Below, in pieces: positions 25,601 through 37,600 of a stretch of DNA of 64,000 bases. A program made the position numbers and the translations under genes. Each line of letters begins with the position of its first letter. Within the stretch, counting starts at the first letter, position 1. Source of the stretch: Rhipicephalus microplus (lineage: Eukaryota > Arthropoda > Arachnida > Ixodida > Ixodidae); NCBI RefSeq assembly GCF_043290135.1, contig NC_134710.1, positions 13,655,321-13,719,320 on the forward strand, written 5' to 3'. The notes under the pieces were generated by a model that was not told the origin of the DNA, did not search any database, and worked only from the letters and a program-made list of their open reading frames with translations.

Positions 25601-28600
25601 GAACGGTTTGTATATTCTTCCGTTTCTAATAAATCGTTTAGTTGCGAGAAAGCGCTTGTCCTCTCTTCCTTTCTGTTTATTCGTGCGCTTGAACTGACAG
25701 TTATACCATGCAAAACATCGTCTCCACAAAACTTGAAGTTGAGGTGCTGTCATCCTCAAACTTTAAGCTCGTCCTCACTCAATTCAGGTGCGGCGGTTGC
25801 AAGATGGTTTGGAGCGGTGCATGTGTTTTGCGGCGCTGGTGCGCACCTATGTGCACCACGTGCACCTATGTGATGACTGCGCCATAGGCTTGACTAGTGA
25901 CACACTGAGACTAGATGTGACCCTGTGTCTGATATAACAATATGGTCAAAACCAAAGCTGCTGGAAACTGGCTGAAAAGGCCATCTCGACACTTTAAACA
26001 TGCGGCAGACCATCGTAAATATTTTTTGTAGAATAAATTTTCCCCAACTCCAAGCAACAGCTGTCTATCGAATACCTAGCATGAATTTCTGGCAATTATT
26101 ACTGCTAAATATTATCAAACTGCGTAGCTGACACCTTAATTCGATATTTGGTTTGCAAATGTTCCTTTCATAACATAACTTCGATGTTTCTGCAGTATAA
26201 TCTCGAGGGGCACGCACTTTTGTCAAGTTCGCCAGTCTAGTGCACTTTTTCAGCAATACACGCACATTGGTTCGTGCAAAGGTCTGTTAAAAATCACCAT
26301 GTTGCCCAACGGACAAATTCAAATTGATTCTGAAAGTTGAGTGGCTGGACTAACTACTAGAAAGTGCTGGCTACACGAGAAACATATTTAGCATGCTAGA
26401 ATCGATTATCCAAATCATCGATCACCGGTGATAGATTTGAATAGGCGTGGTAATGAAAGAGTTAAGACATCACCCGATCGTCCTCTGTAGTAACCACATC
26501 TCTCGAGTATATGCCACAGGGGAGTTTAGTTCTTGAAATGTCTGCTAGATTGCGGTATTTGTATATAATCAATATATGATGAAAAGATGCGAGATGGTGG
26601 TACTTGTAGTGTTTACTAGACGAACGGACATACAGATGGACAGACGCATGGACGGACAGATCAACCCACGGTTGGACAGACTGACATACAGACATATATG
26701 ATGAAAAGATGCGAGATGGCGGTACTTGGAGTGTTCACTAGAGGGAAGGACATATAGACAGACAGACATGTATGAAGAAAAGATGCGAGATGGCAGTACT
26801 TGGAGTGTTCACTAGACGGACGGACATACAGACAGACAGACGCACAGACGGACAGATCGACCCACGGTTGGACGGACTGACATACAGACATATATGATGA
26901 AAAGATGCAAGATGGCGGTACTTGGAGTGTTCACTAGACGGAAGGTCATATAGACAGACAGACATGTATGATGAAAAGATGCGAGATGGCAGTACTTGGA
27001 GTGTTCACTAGGCGGACGGACATACAGACAGACAGACAGATGGACCCAGGGTTGGACGGACGAATGCATGAACAGACGAACGAACGCTTTGCCCCACTCA
27101 TCATCATTCAGTCCGTGGATATACTGCGATTTTTTTCTTTCTCATGCATTAGCCTCCCTAATTTCTTTGTCTTGCATACATATCCCCTGCGGATAAACCA
27201 CTAAGTTTATGAAGACATTGTGCAACCTTGACGTCGCAAACACTCTGTGGCCTGAGGCAACTGAAATTATTTAAAGGCAGCCAGAAGATGCCCTGCTTTA
27301 AACACCAGTGAGGCTCAGCTGAATGGCCATATTCGTGTTGAATGTACATGGCTTACTTTTCTGTTCTCATTGCGGTAGCCTAGTTCATGACAGCACCTTT
27401 CTAACTGTCTTTAGCAACACGTTCCCAGCAAGATTCACGGCATGCGAGCTGGCTGCCATGCCAGCTTCGTGGTGAAGCCCACCAGCAAAATGCTCAGATG
27501 CCACGAGAAAAAACAAGTTACGGGAAAGTGCGAGCACCCTTACAGGGAGCACCAGGTGCACACTTTTGAATAGCATGCCTTTGCCGACTGTTAGCATGGC
27601 TCATTTTACCAGCACTGACCACTGATCCATGATAAGAGCTTTATCCAGCATTTTTGGCAGACTTCATTGACTGCTTGTTACGCTCTTGCTTTTTCAAAGA
27701 GGCTAGCATCGATGATGACTGACATACAGACATCAAAATGACGCTAACATTCAGCACATGGGCATCAATATTTTTGCCTGAATTCGGGCCCTCGACCCTA
27801 CAGCTGCAGTAACTGCCGCCATTCTGAAGGTACGCAAGGACCACTGCAAGGAATCTTGCAAGGTGTATAGATGGGTCATAGAATTTTCGTTCCACATTTT
27901 CAGACAAACAAGCTTCAAGTGTTTACTTCATGCTTCAACATTTAACAGGCGTTCAGCAAATCATTCCTTATTCACCACATACAATAAGACCATCCCCATA
28001 ATGAACAGGTATGCACCACAGAAATGGGTAAAACCCCTTACTCATCAGTGGGGCACTAAAGAAGAAGAAGGCAGCAGTTAGCTCAACATGCCACAGAAAT
28101 TTGTGCAGCCGATTAGAAAACTATTACCATCGTAAATGGGTACACTATAGATATTGGGTGAATCCCACTACTTCCACTAAAAACGAAGAAGGAAATAGCC
28201 CAACAAATGATTGTGAAGCAATGGCAGTGAGCCAAAAACCCCAGTAGGAACGAGAACTTACCGTAATTACTCGAATCTAACGTGCAGATTTTTTCCGATT
28301 AAGCGAGTTCATAAATCGCATGCGCGTTAGAATCGCGTACGAAAAAAAAATGAATACGGTCATTCTATTGCCATCGGCATTTCCAAAATGGCCGCCCCCT
28401 ACGTGCGTCGGCACGGCGCGTCGGCCATTTTCGCCTATGTGTTTCCCATGTGCGGCACTTCGTACGTGTGCTGAGGAGTTCGTCATCTTGTAGTGCATTA
28501 GCATCGACGGCATGGACGGGCAGACTCGAAAAACTCGACGAGTGCACCACGATGCCGCTTTTAAAAGAAAAGTCATCGCGTGTGCCGTAACGTACGGAAA

Positions 28601-31600
28601 TCGGGCCGGATCGCGGTCGTTCAAAATTCCCGAAACGTGCGTGCGGGACTGGCGGAAACAAAAGCAGAAGATTGTCGACAGCAAAGATTCACGCAAAGGC
28701 TTCATTGAACCACAGCAGGGTCGGTTTCCGCAAACTGAAGAGCTGCTCGGCGAGTACGTGATTGAGCAGTGAGTGGCACAGTGGCCCGTGACGAAAGAAC
28801 TGCTCCAAGTGCAGGCTATCCAGTTAGCCTTAGAAAAAGGGCTAATGCCGAGCCAGTTTAAAGCAAGCAAGTGCAGGCTAACTAACTTTATGAAGAGGAA
28901 AGGCTTTTCCCTTCGAAGGCGAACGGGCATATGCGAAAAGTTTCCGAAGGAGTTCGATGAAAAGCTTCACAGTATTCAGAGGTTCGTCCTAAACTTGTGG
29001 CACAACAACGGCTACCTGCTTGGGCAAATCGGGAATGCCGATTAGACGCCTCTTTACTTCGACATGCCTGGCACCACAACCGTCGAGAAGGGGGCGAAGC
29101 AAGTTCGCGTGCAAACATCGGGCCACGGTAAAACTAAAGTGACGGCAATGCTCCGTTGCACGTCAGATAGGCACAAGCTTCCCCCGTACCTCATATTTCA
29201 ACAGAAGACGCTCTCGCAGGGAGTCGTTTTCCCGAGTGGTGTGATCATGTGGGCCATCGAGAAAAATGGGTGCGCGTTGCAATCGATGTCTTACTTTTTT
29301 TTTTCGTCATGGAAACCGGGTGCACGTTACAATGGAGGGCGCAGTAGAATCGAGTAAATACGGAACTCGGGAATGGGAAAGGCAACGGCAGCTGCGAGAA
29401 AACCCCAAAGCAATGCCAAAAACTCAAAAACTATGTGCCCAAATCATGCCTGTGTTGTTTAACTCATGCCTGTGTTGTTTAACCTACCATCCCCTAGCTC
29501 AGTGGTTCTCAAATGGGGGTTCCGCAAAGCCATTTCTATGATCCACGAAACCCACACCCGCATTTTTCTTTAAGCGTGACTGTGTAGCGTATTGATGAAC
29601 TGTCCAAAATGAAGTGACGTGGCACGTTCGTTAGACGTTTTCGATAGCAATAAAAGGCACCTGTTTCACGCTCCAGTTGTGTTATTTCCTTATGTATGCC
29701 CCCGCCCCCGCCCCTCTCTCCACTCCGCTGCAAGGGGTCTCCCATCACTTCCACCAGTCCACAAGGGGTCGCCGACACATCCATGACTGAGAACCCTTAC
29801 CCTAGCTAGAGCCTAGCAATGAAAAGGCCTAGCAATGAAAATGACGGGGGTTAAGAATATCATAGTTGAAATCAAGAAGAGGAAATGAACATGGGCCGGG
29901 CATGTAGCGCGTAGACAGGGCAACTGCTGGTCATTAAGGGTAACTAACTGCATTCCCAGAGAAGGCAAGCGGGTTAGGGGGAGACAGAAGGTTAGGTGGG
30001 CAGATGAGATTAAGAAGTTTGCGGGTATAAATTGGCAGCAGCAAGCACAGGACCGGGTTAACTGGCGGAACATGGGAGAGGCCTTTGGCCTGCAGTGGAC
30101 GTAGTCAGGCTGTTGATGATGATGAATGAAAAGGCCTAGAAACAACCTTGAGACAACCATATTAGTCTTCAAATTCACCCAGTCTTGCTGTTGAGGCTTG
30201 TGTGGCTTAGTACACACTTCGCCAATTTTTTTTCTTCAAGCTCACCTCAAAGCATCAATACAACCTTTTGTGCTTCCTTTCCTTGACTTAACACCAACTG
30301 CAGTCAGTACCAAGAAAGTGTTTACTGTTCCTGATGTGCCATCATTGATGTGCCTTTCAATATCGCCGGAAAAAAAAATGTTAACATATGTGCATGATGT
30401 GAATATTGTTTTTTGCATTCTCAAACATACACTAGCAGGCTTCAATGTGGAACAAAAAGTTTAAAAAGTCAGCACACTTGACTCTTAGATCACGCTTCGA
30501 CGAATGATGATTGTGCTTAATGTATCGGTTATGCTTAGTGTGCTACTTGTTTTTGTGGGCACAAGTTCCCTCAATAAAGAACCACACTCATAACCCATCG
30601 TTCTGATACTGTCTCGTTCTTCATTACTACAATGCGGAAAATATGTAGTAAATGAACACAATACATAAAAAAAACCTAAGAACCAAGAGAATCAGTTTCC
30701 ACATCTTTGGTGTTCTCACCAGGTCCTCCCCAGATATCAAAGCCAGCTGCTAATGTAGCTTGGAGCCGCAGGCCCTGTTGCGTAACATTATCTCGTGGTA
30801 TGGGCAGCAGGCGCCGAGAAGCATTGGGCTGGTGGCCAGCCTACAATGGTCACATTACCAGTGAAGATCATGTCTAATGCTAGCACTGTGGTTCTACGTC
30901 TACTGCATGCTTAATTATCACAAAATCAACATTTCCAACTTCATGGCAGTAATTTCAATGATTATAAAAACAAACACCACACCATCATGGTGACAAAACT
31001 GACACAACAGCAACAATGTCGACATCTATGATGCAACACAATGGCATGACAACAAGACCAGCTGCACCATGGCATGAAGATGAGACTTTGTTGAATAAAA
31101 CATCATACATTATATGTATTTACATTTCTGTTAGACCTCCTATGACAATCACTTAACCCTTCAATAGATCAGCTATATTTTCTACACAATTATACAAAAT
31201 CGATTTATTGATATATGGGGTGTAATGTCCCAAAACCACCCAATGATTATGAGAGATGCCGTAGTGGAGACAATTATACAAAATAAGCTGCGATATATTA
31301 ATATAAACTACAAAGAAATAGTATGATGCAAACATAAAAATTAAGCGAGTAGTTTACCAAAAAAAAAAGGGGACATATAAATTGTCGCTAGGTGAAAATA
31401 ACAGAATACAGGATGACGGTGCGACCAGGCAAAACGAGGTCTGTATTAACAGAACAAAAGAGCAGCCGCTTCGACGTCGTCTTTGCATGATACTTTGCTT
31501 CTGCGCCAGCAGCAAACTTGGGCCAACATCAACAGATTGAGGTGCGAGGGGCCGATCAGTTGAATTATCTTTTTCAAGAGTTACGCAGTCTGTCATCTCG

Positions 31601-34600
31601 GCGAGCTCTTCCCCGTACGCGACTGCCATGCCCCTCGTTAGATGTCGGCATTCAGAGCTGAAGTTCGTTAAAAGGATGTGCGTGTGTCCGCATTTTATGC
31701 TTACGACGCCTCTTGCGATAGATAAACCATGGCTGAATAGCAGTGTTGGAATTTGCTCGGCGATGTTTTCAGAATTGCTCGACGTGTCACATGTCACAGC
31801 AACGAGTGCACTTAACCGCGGTGGGATGGTCACGTCGTCGTCGAAGACGCGCAAAGGTTGACGTCGCTGGTCTGTACAGGGCCCATCCGAAACTTGATCT
31901 GGGATCGTCCAAAATGTAACCGATCTCTCAGGAATGTTGATAATGGCTCCGTATTCACGCAAGAAGTCCATGCCCAAAAGCAGGTCTTTGCAGCATTCCG
32001 GTAAAATTACAAAAGTAGCGACGAAATCTGAACTGCCGATATTAAGTCGAGCGGTACATTTGCCCGTTGGCGTCACCAATTGACCCCCTATGGTTCTTAT
32101 GTTTGGGCCCGTCCATATTGTTTCAACTTTCTTTAGGCAGTTGGCGAGTTTATGGCTGATAATAGAGAAGTCCGCACCAGTATCTACCAGCGCTGTTACT
32201 GGGCCTCCGTCTATACAAATGTCTAGATTGGCGCTTACGATTTCCGTTGATGTCGGTGACGTCTTATCGTCCTTGATATCGTGCATCGTACGATCCGTGG
32301 TATCATTCATCGTATCGCGTCGTGTAGAAGATGTTGGGGGTGTGATAGCATCTCGACAGGCGGCAACCTTCTCCCCAAAGGTCGCTGCTGTTAGTTTCCC
32401 CAATGAGGGCTAGGAGATCTGCCCCAGACCACCTCGGAGTAACTGCGCTGCTGCGGCGAGTTAGGCGCAGGTGAAGGAGAGCGGAGTCGATGATACGGCA
32501 CTTCGAGTTGCTGTGTTTGTGGGCCTGCACTTCTGTCACGGCGGTTATCGAAATAAGCATGAGGGGAGGTTTGTAGAAAGTTATGATGTCTACGGTCATG
32601 GTACGGACGATTGCGGAAAATATGGCCGGCTTTTCCGCAATGAAAGCAAAGTGGTCGACGGTCAACGGTGCGCCACAAGTTCGTCTTACAGATGAATGGT
32701 CGACTGGTCGGCATACCTTGTGACCAAGATCCAGATATCGGCGTAGTGTACATCGGCGACGTGTGCATAGGCACGTTACACTGTAGATACGGCTGCGGCG
32801 GATTGGGAGCTGGGGCCCACGGCTCGTTGTAAGGCCCTTGGCTGACGTCACGATAAGCCAGTGGTGACGAGTTGTACGACACTGGAGTGGGTCGACTGAC
32901 AGCTGATGCGCAGCTTACAGACCGCTGGTCTGAGAGCAATTCTGGCAACGAAAATGCCTGGCGGAGTTCTTGCCGCACAAGTTCAGCAACGCAAGCCATG
33001 GTATTTTCCTTGCAGAATCACAAGGAGGTTTCGAATCTCCTCCCAAATGACCTCACGAACGAGCTCACGCAGAGAACACTCACTACCGGCAGTCAAAGCA
33101 GAGAGGCTAGGTGATGTCTCGTTTGGTTGGTCATGGTATCGGCGCCGTTGCTGCAGTGCTCGCTCGATTGTCACAGCCTCTTTGACGAATTCCGCTACGC
33201 ATGTTGGGGGGTTGCGTAGGAGACCGGCAAACAGCTCTTCCTTGACGTCCCTCATCAAAAGTCGCAGTTTTTTACCTTCAGGCATCTCGGGGTCAGCCCA
33301 CTGAAAACGGCAGGCCATGTCTTCCGCAAACATGGCGACGCTCACGTTTGGTATCTACATGCGTGCCTCGATGAGCTGCAGAGCAGAATCACGGCGGTCG
33401 GTGTTTGCGAATGTCCCGAGAATTTGCTGCCCCACAAAGACAGCGTTGACTCGTGGTTCTTGTACCACGTACGAGCGCTGTCTACCAAAAAAAAGTAGAC
33501 GCGCGATAGCTTTTGTTGAATGGGAAAGCGGTTGGCTTTGGCGACTCGCTCATACTGGGCTAACCAGTCCTCAACGTCTTCATAAACCTCACCGTGGAAG
33601 GTCTCAGGAATTAGAGGCTGATCAACAGTAAGCTGTGAAGGCCCTCCGGTAGCCATTTCTCCAGGCACGGTGTGTTGCTGGAGAAGTTCGAGCGGGATTA
33701 CCTCGGGACAAAGGCCTCGCTGTCGGCGACTGTAGCAGTGGACAGGAGTATCCACTGCAGGAACGGGTTGCAGTGACGGACTCGATGTGCCAGGGCGCAG
33801 AGGTGTCCCAAGCATCAGTTGGAAAAGTCCAGAACCTCCACCAATGTCGCTAAGTGAAAATAACAGAATACAGGACGATGGTGCGACCAGGAAAAACGAG
33901 GTCTGTATTAACGGAACAAAAGAGCAGCCGCTTCGCCGTTGATTGATTGATATGTGGGGTTTAACGTCCCAAAACCACTATATGATTATGAGAGACGCCG
34001 TAGTGGAGGTCTCCGGAAATTTAGACCACCTGGGGTTCTTTAACGTGCACCCAAATCTGAGCACATGGGCCTACAACATTTCTGCCTCCATCGGAAATGC
34101 AGCTGCCGCAGCCGGGATTCGAACCCGCACCTTGCGGGTCAACAGCCGAGTACCTTAGCCACTAGACCACCGCGGCGGGGTGGCCGCTTCGCCGTCGTCT
34201 TCCTCGGAAGAACCATGGGTGCTGTCTACGCTCATCACTTCGTCGTCCTCTGTCTTCTTGCCCGGCCTTTAGCCGTGACAATATCCCATTGACTTGTGAG
34301 AGCGTTTTCCAAATGTGGGAAAACACTGTCCCAATGTCTCATGAAGGCACTATCTCGCTATTGCATCAACGCATATTTGCAATAAAACGGCTGGAGCAAG
34401 CAGCACAAGGTATCATCTCTGAAGTGGTGAAGAGGAAAGCTGTGCAGACCTCATTTCCAGCAGTAGAACACCAGCTGCAGTTGTGTCTCTTGCGAGCCTT
34501 CATAGCGTTTGGGTCTTTTCCCGTAAAGCTTACTTCACCACACGTGTACACCCTTCTTTTTTGTTCATTTGGCTCTTCTTGCTTTTTGCTGTTGAAACTG

Positions 34601-37600
34601 TCGTGTAGTTGTTGAAGTGCCTACTTCTGAAGAGGTATATGATATCAAAAAAAATATTTCCGCACACCGCAAGCATGCTACGGGATGATTGGTGTGATTA
34701 TGCAGGGGATCATTCAGATGCATTTATTGGTCAAGTTATTGTGCAAACTTACAAAAACACGTGATAACTAGCAGTTAAAAACAAGAAGAGGAAATTATTC
34801 GGCATTTTGATTGGTAGGTCAATTTTTCGAAGAAGAAAACTCCGGAGGCTACCATAAAAATTGACCGAAACACAATGTTATTGTAACACTACATATCCTC
34901 TACGAAAATGTGATGAAAGAATTTTCCTCGATACTATAAACACTTAGGTAATATCTGAGTCACTTAGCATTGTGCTAATTGTAACAGGTGGTGTAGCAGA
35001 AAAATTTTTTTGCTGAACGAAAAGTCGGACATATGTGTCCCGCTGTCACACAACAGGTCAATGAGCGATAAGCACGGGTTTTCAAGCAGGGTTTCACTGG
35101 ACGCACAGCTTCCTTGAAGGGCAAGGGGTTGAGATGAAACACTCACTGACCACATTGCCTGATAAAATAATCACAGGTTTCAAAACTGCTTACTTGACTG
35201 AGCTAGACTAGAAGTCGTCAATTATGCAGCCAGTAGGTGATGCAATGAGCGTGTGTAGACAGCAGGCATAGTCCTTGTTGTCCTATTCACTGTAGCTGGT
35301 GTCAACTAGATGATTAAGAGATTCTAGGAGCTGGCAGAGTCACATGTTCTTTTCCTTGGCGATGACAGTGGCATTGTCCCAGTCAATGCTGTGATTATAG
35401 TCATGCGCACGCTAAGTAATGCCATTTGTCATGTGACTTAATAGTGATGCCACGTTGATGCTCCTCGAGGCATCAGGAGAACTATCCTGTTTCACCGAAG
35501 TACACTTGACAGCAGTCAGCACACATCTTATACATAACCCCTAGGAATGACTCATTTGGTGGCTTGTCTATTCATTGACTAGATTCCTTGGAGAAGGGCA
35601 TTATATATAGCGTTCCACAAGTGGTTTGGATGAATGAAACTCACTCCTATTTTACTCGCACTAGCACCTAATTTATCAACTAAGACGAGAAAATTTGCAT
35701 TGCAGCTTTCATTTTACAAAACCATCACGCCACATCGGCCCATAAAGAAGCTGCGAGTAGTGAGAGAGGGACACACGCAGTAGCAGCACTATAGTCACAG
35801 TCATGGCACACATAATGAACTTTGTGCAATTTCCAAAGCCGCTGTGACACGAGCGCCAGCAGTTGATACGAGCGTAGTTGGTAACACGTGCATATAACTA
35901 ATTAAATAATTATGCAACCGGAGAGAAGAAAGATGATACTGGCTGTTTAAACATACAACAATAAGCACGAGGGTCATGTAATTTGTGGCTCACAACACAT
36001 CAAGATTCACGTGGCGCATATTTTGTACCTGCCAATTTGTTACTGCATTACATTGGTTTTGCAATCAAAATGGCCAATGTGTGCTTTGATACTAAAAAGG
36101 AGCATCGCACAGAACCAGCTGTGGGTGACTTTGAGTTTTCAAAACAGCAGTCAATAACTTTTGTGGAAAAACGTAATTCTACCAATTTCAGCGGCGAAAC
36201 CAAAACTACAACACCGGAGCGTGCAATTGCTATACTCTTCTGGGACGTCCAGAATAAGCAATTCTGTGTCACCTCCTCGATCTACTTCACTTCATAGGTC
36301 TTCAGGCTGTGCTTGCCATGATAGCCCACATGGGACACAGGTTAACAAATGCAAAAGAAGTGCCACCACTGCAATTGCTGTCAAAACAGTGTCATCATTC
36401 ACAGGATCTACTGAAGTTGGCCGAATTTGATCACTCCACAAAAGTTACCAACAGCCACTTCTCAGGGATCTCGAAGAGACTGTTTGCCAGAAGGACATCT
36501 CCCATTTAACCCTCCCCCCTCTCTTGTATAACAAGCCAATTATGTATGTTAATTTGTAACCAATGATGTAATTACTGGCTCTAGTCATTTAAAGATATCA
36601 CCCCAAAAGACTAATTATAAGAGCAGCACATAAATATTGCATTGCCCTTATTAAGGCGGCAGCAGCCTTAGATGCCTTCTAGAACGCGAGAATTGACCAT
36701 TTACGAGATCAGCATCCCACATTAGTTGCATCAATATGAAAGATGCATAATAACACCACCATATGACGTCGTCGTTTAATCACGAACCACCGGGCTTTCT
36801 GCAGTCACCGTGGCATCATCACATTACATCGTTGCTTGATCAAAAATGGGCCGCTCACAGAGACAGCGAAACCTGGTGAGGTGCAAAAGGCTTGCAATGC
36901 CTCTAAAGCGGGAGGGGGGGAATGGACTGAAGAAAACAAAAATGGCTTTCGCATTTAAGGGGGGATGCTACACCTTCCAAAAACTCTTTTATTTTTGCGA
37001 GTACCTCAGTCAAATTTGGAGAGCCTATGTAGACTTTACTGCTGATTTCAAAAATCTAATTGTTTTTTTGCTGCGACAATTAGTTTTAAAGATATAATGA
37101 ACTGCAACTTTTTCAATTAAGGCCTAATTAGCTAATTAACTGTAACTTGGATATTGATGTGCAACCTATAGAACCGATTCGGTATGTTCACAGTGTGCAA
37201 TAAAGTATAAATCATTGTTCTGGGCTATTTCGAAGCAAAGTTGTGGGATGTTGAATATGACATGAAAAATTTCCCCATCTACACTTGAAACAAAAGATCC
37301 ATTTAGAGAATTTTCTCCAAAAATTATTACAATAAAACTTACTTTACGACACATCCCCTGCATTTATCTTCGAAACAAAAAAGAAATCGTAATGATAACC
37401 CAGATAGAACAAGAGATATTGCTCCGGCATAATGGGAAGCACATGAAAATTGTCGTTTTGAGAAATCGAGAAAAAACGTGGGCACACATTTTTATTGCAG
37501 AAGATGCAACAAGACAACCTCAAAACGCACCAGAAGCATAGTCTGAATGCATTCTGTGCTCATGCCTCCTCTTCACTAGCTTCCGGAGTTCCAATAAGGC

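Larger units (their letters stand above)
31383..34280 (-). mobile_element. Ty3/Gypsy element 3, internally deleted, SINE in its 5' LTR
   Basis: Minus-strand element. The 5' LTR (33845-34280) is 180 bp after removing the inserted SINE and starts and ends with TGTC...GACA. Gag and protease are present. Reverse transcriptase, RNase H, integrase and the first part of the 3' LTR are missing. The coding region runs straight into a 101-bp 3' LTR remnant (31383-31483). The AP5B1 gene is on the same strand. Confidence 0.82.

Noticed and set aside
26462..27069. Series of 66-85-codon minus-strand frames with Ser-Val-Cys-Leu text
   Set aside because: Identical wording at each repeat unit shows they come from the minisatellite, not from a gene.
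28277..28930. 217-codon minus-strand frame opposite the pogo transposase
   Set aside because: It is the antisense shadow of the transposase, whose sense frames carry the recognised motifs.
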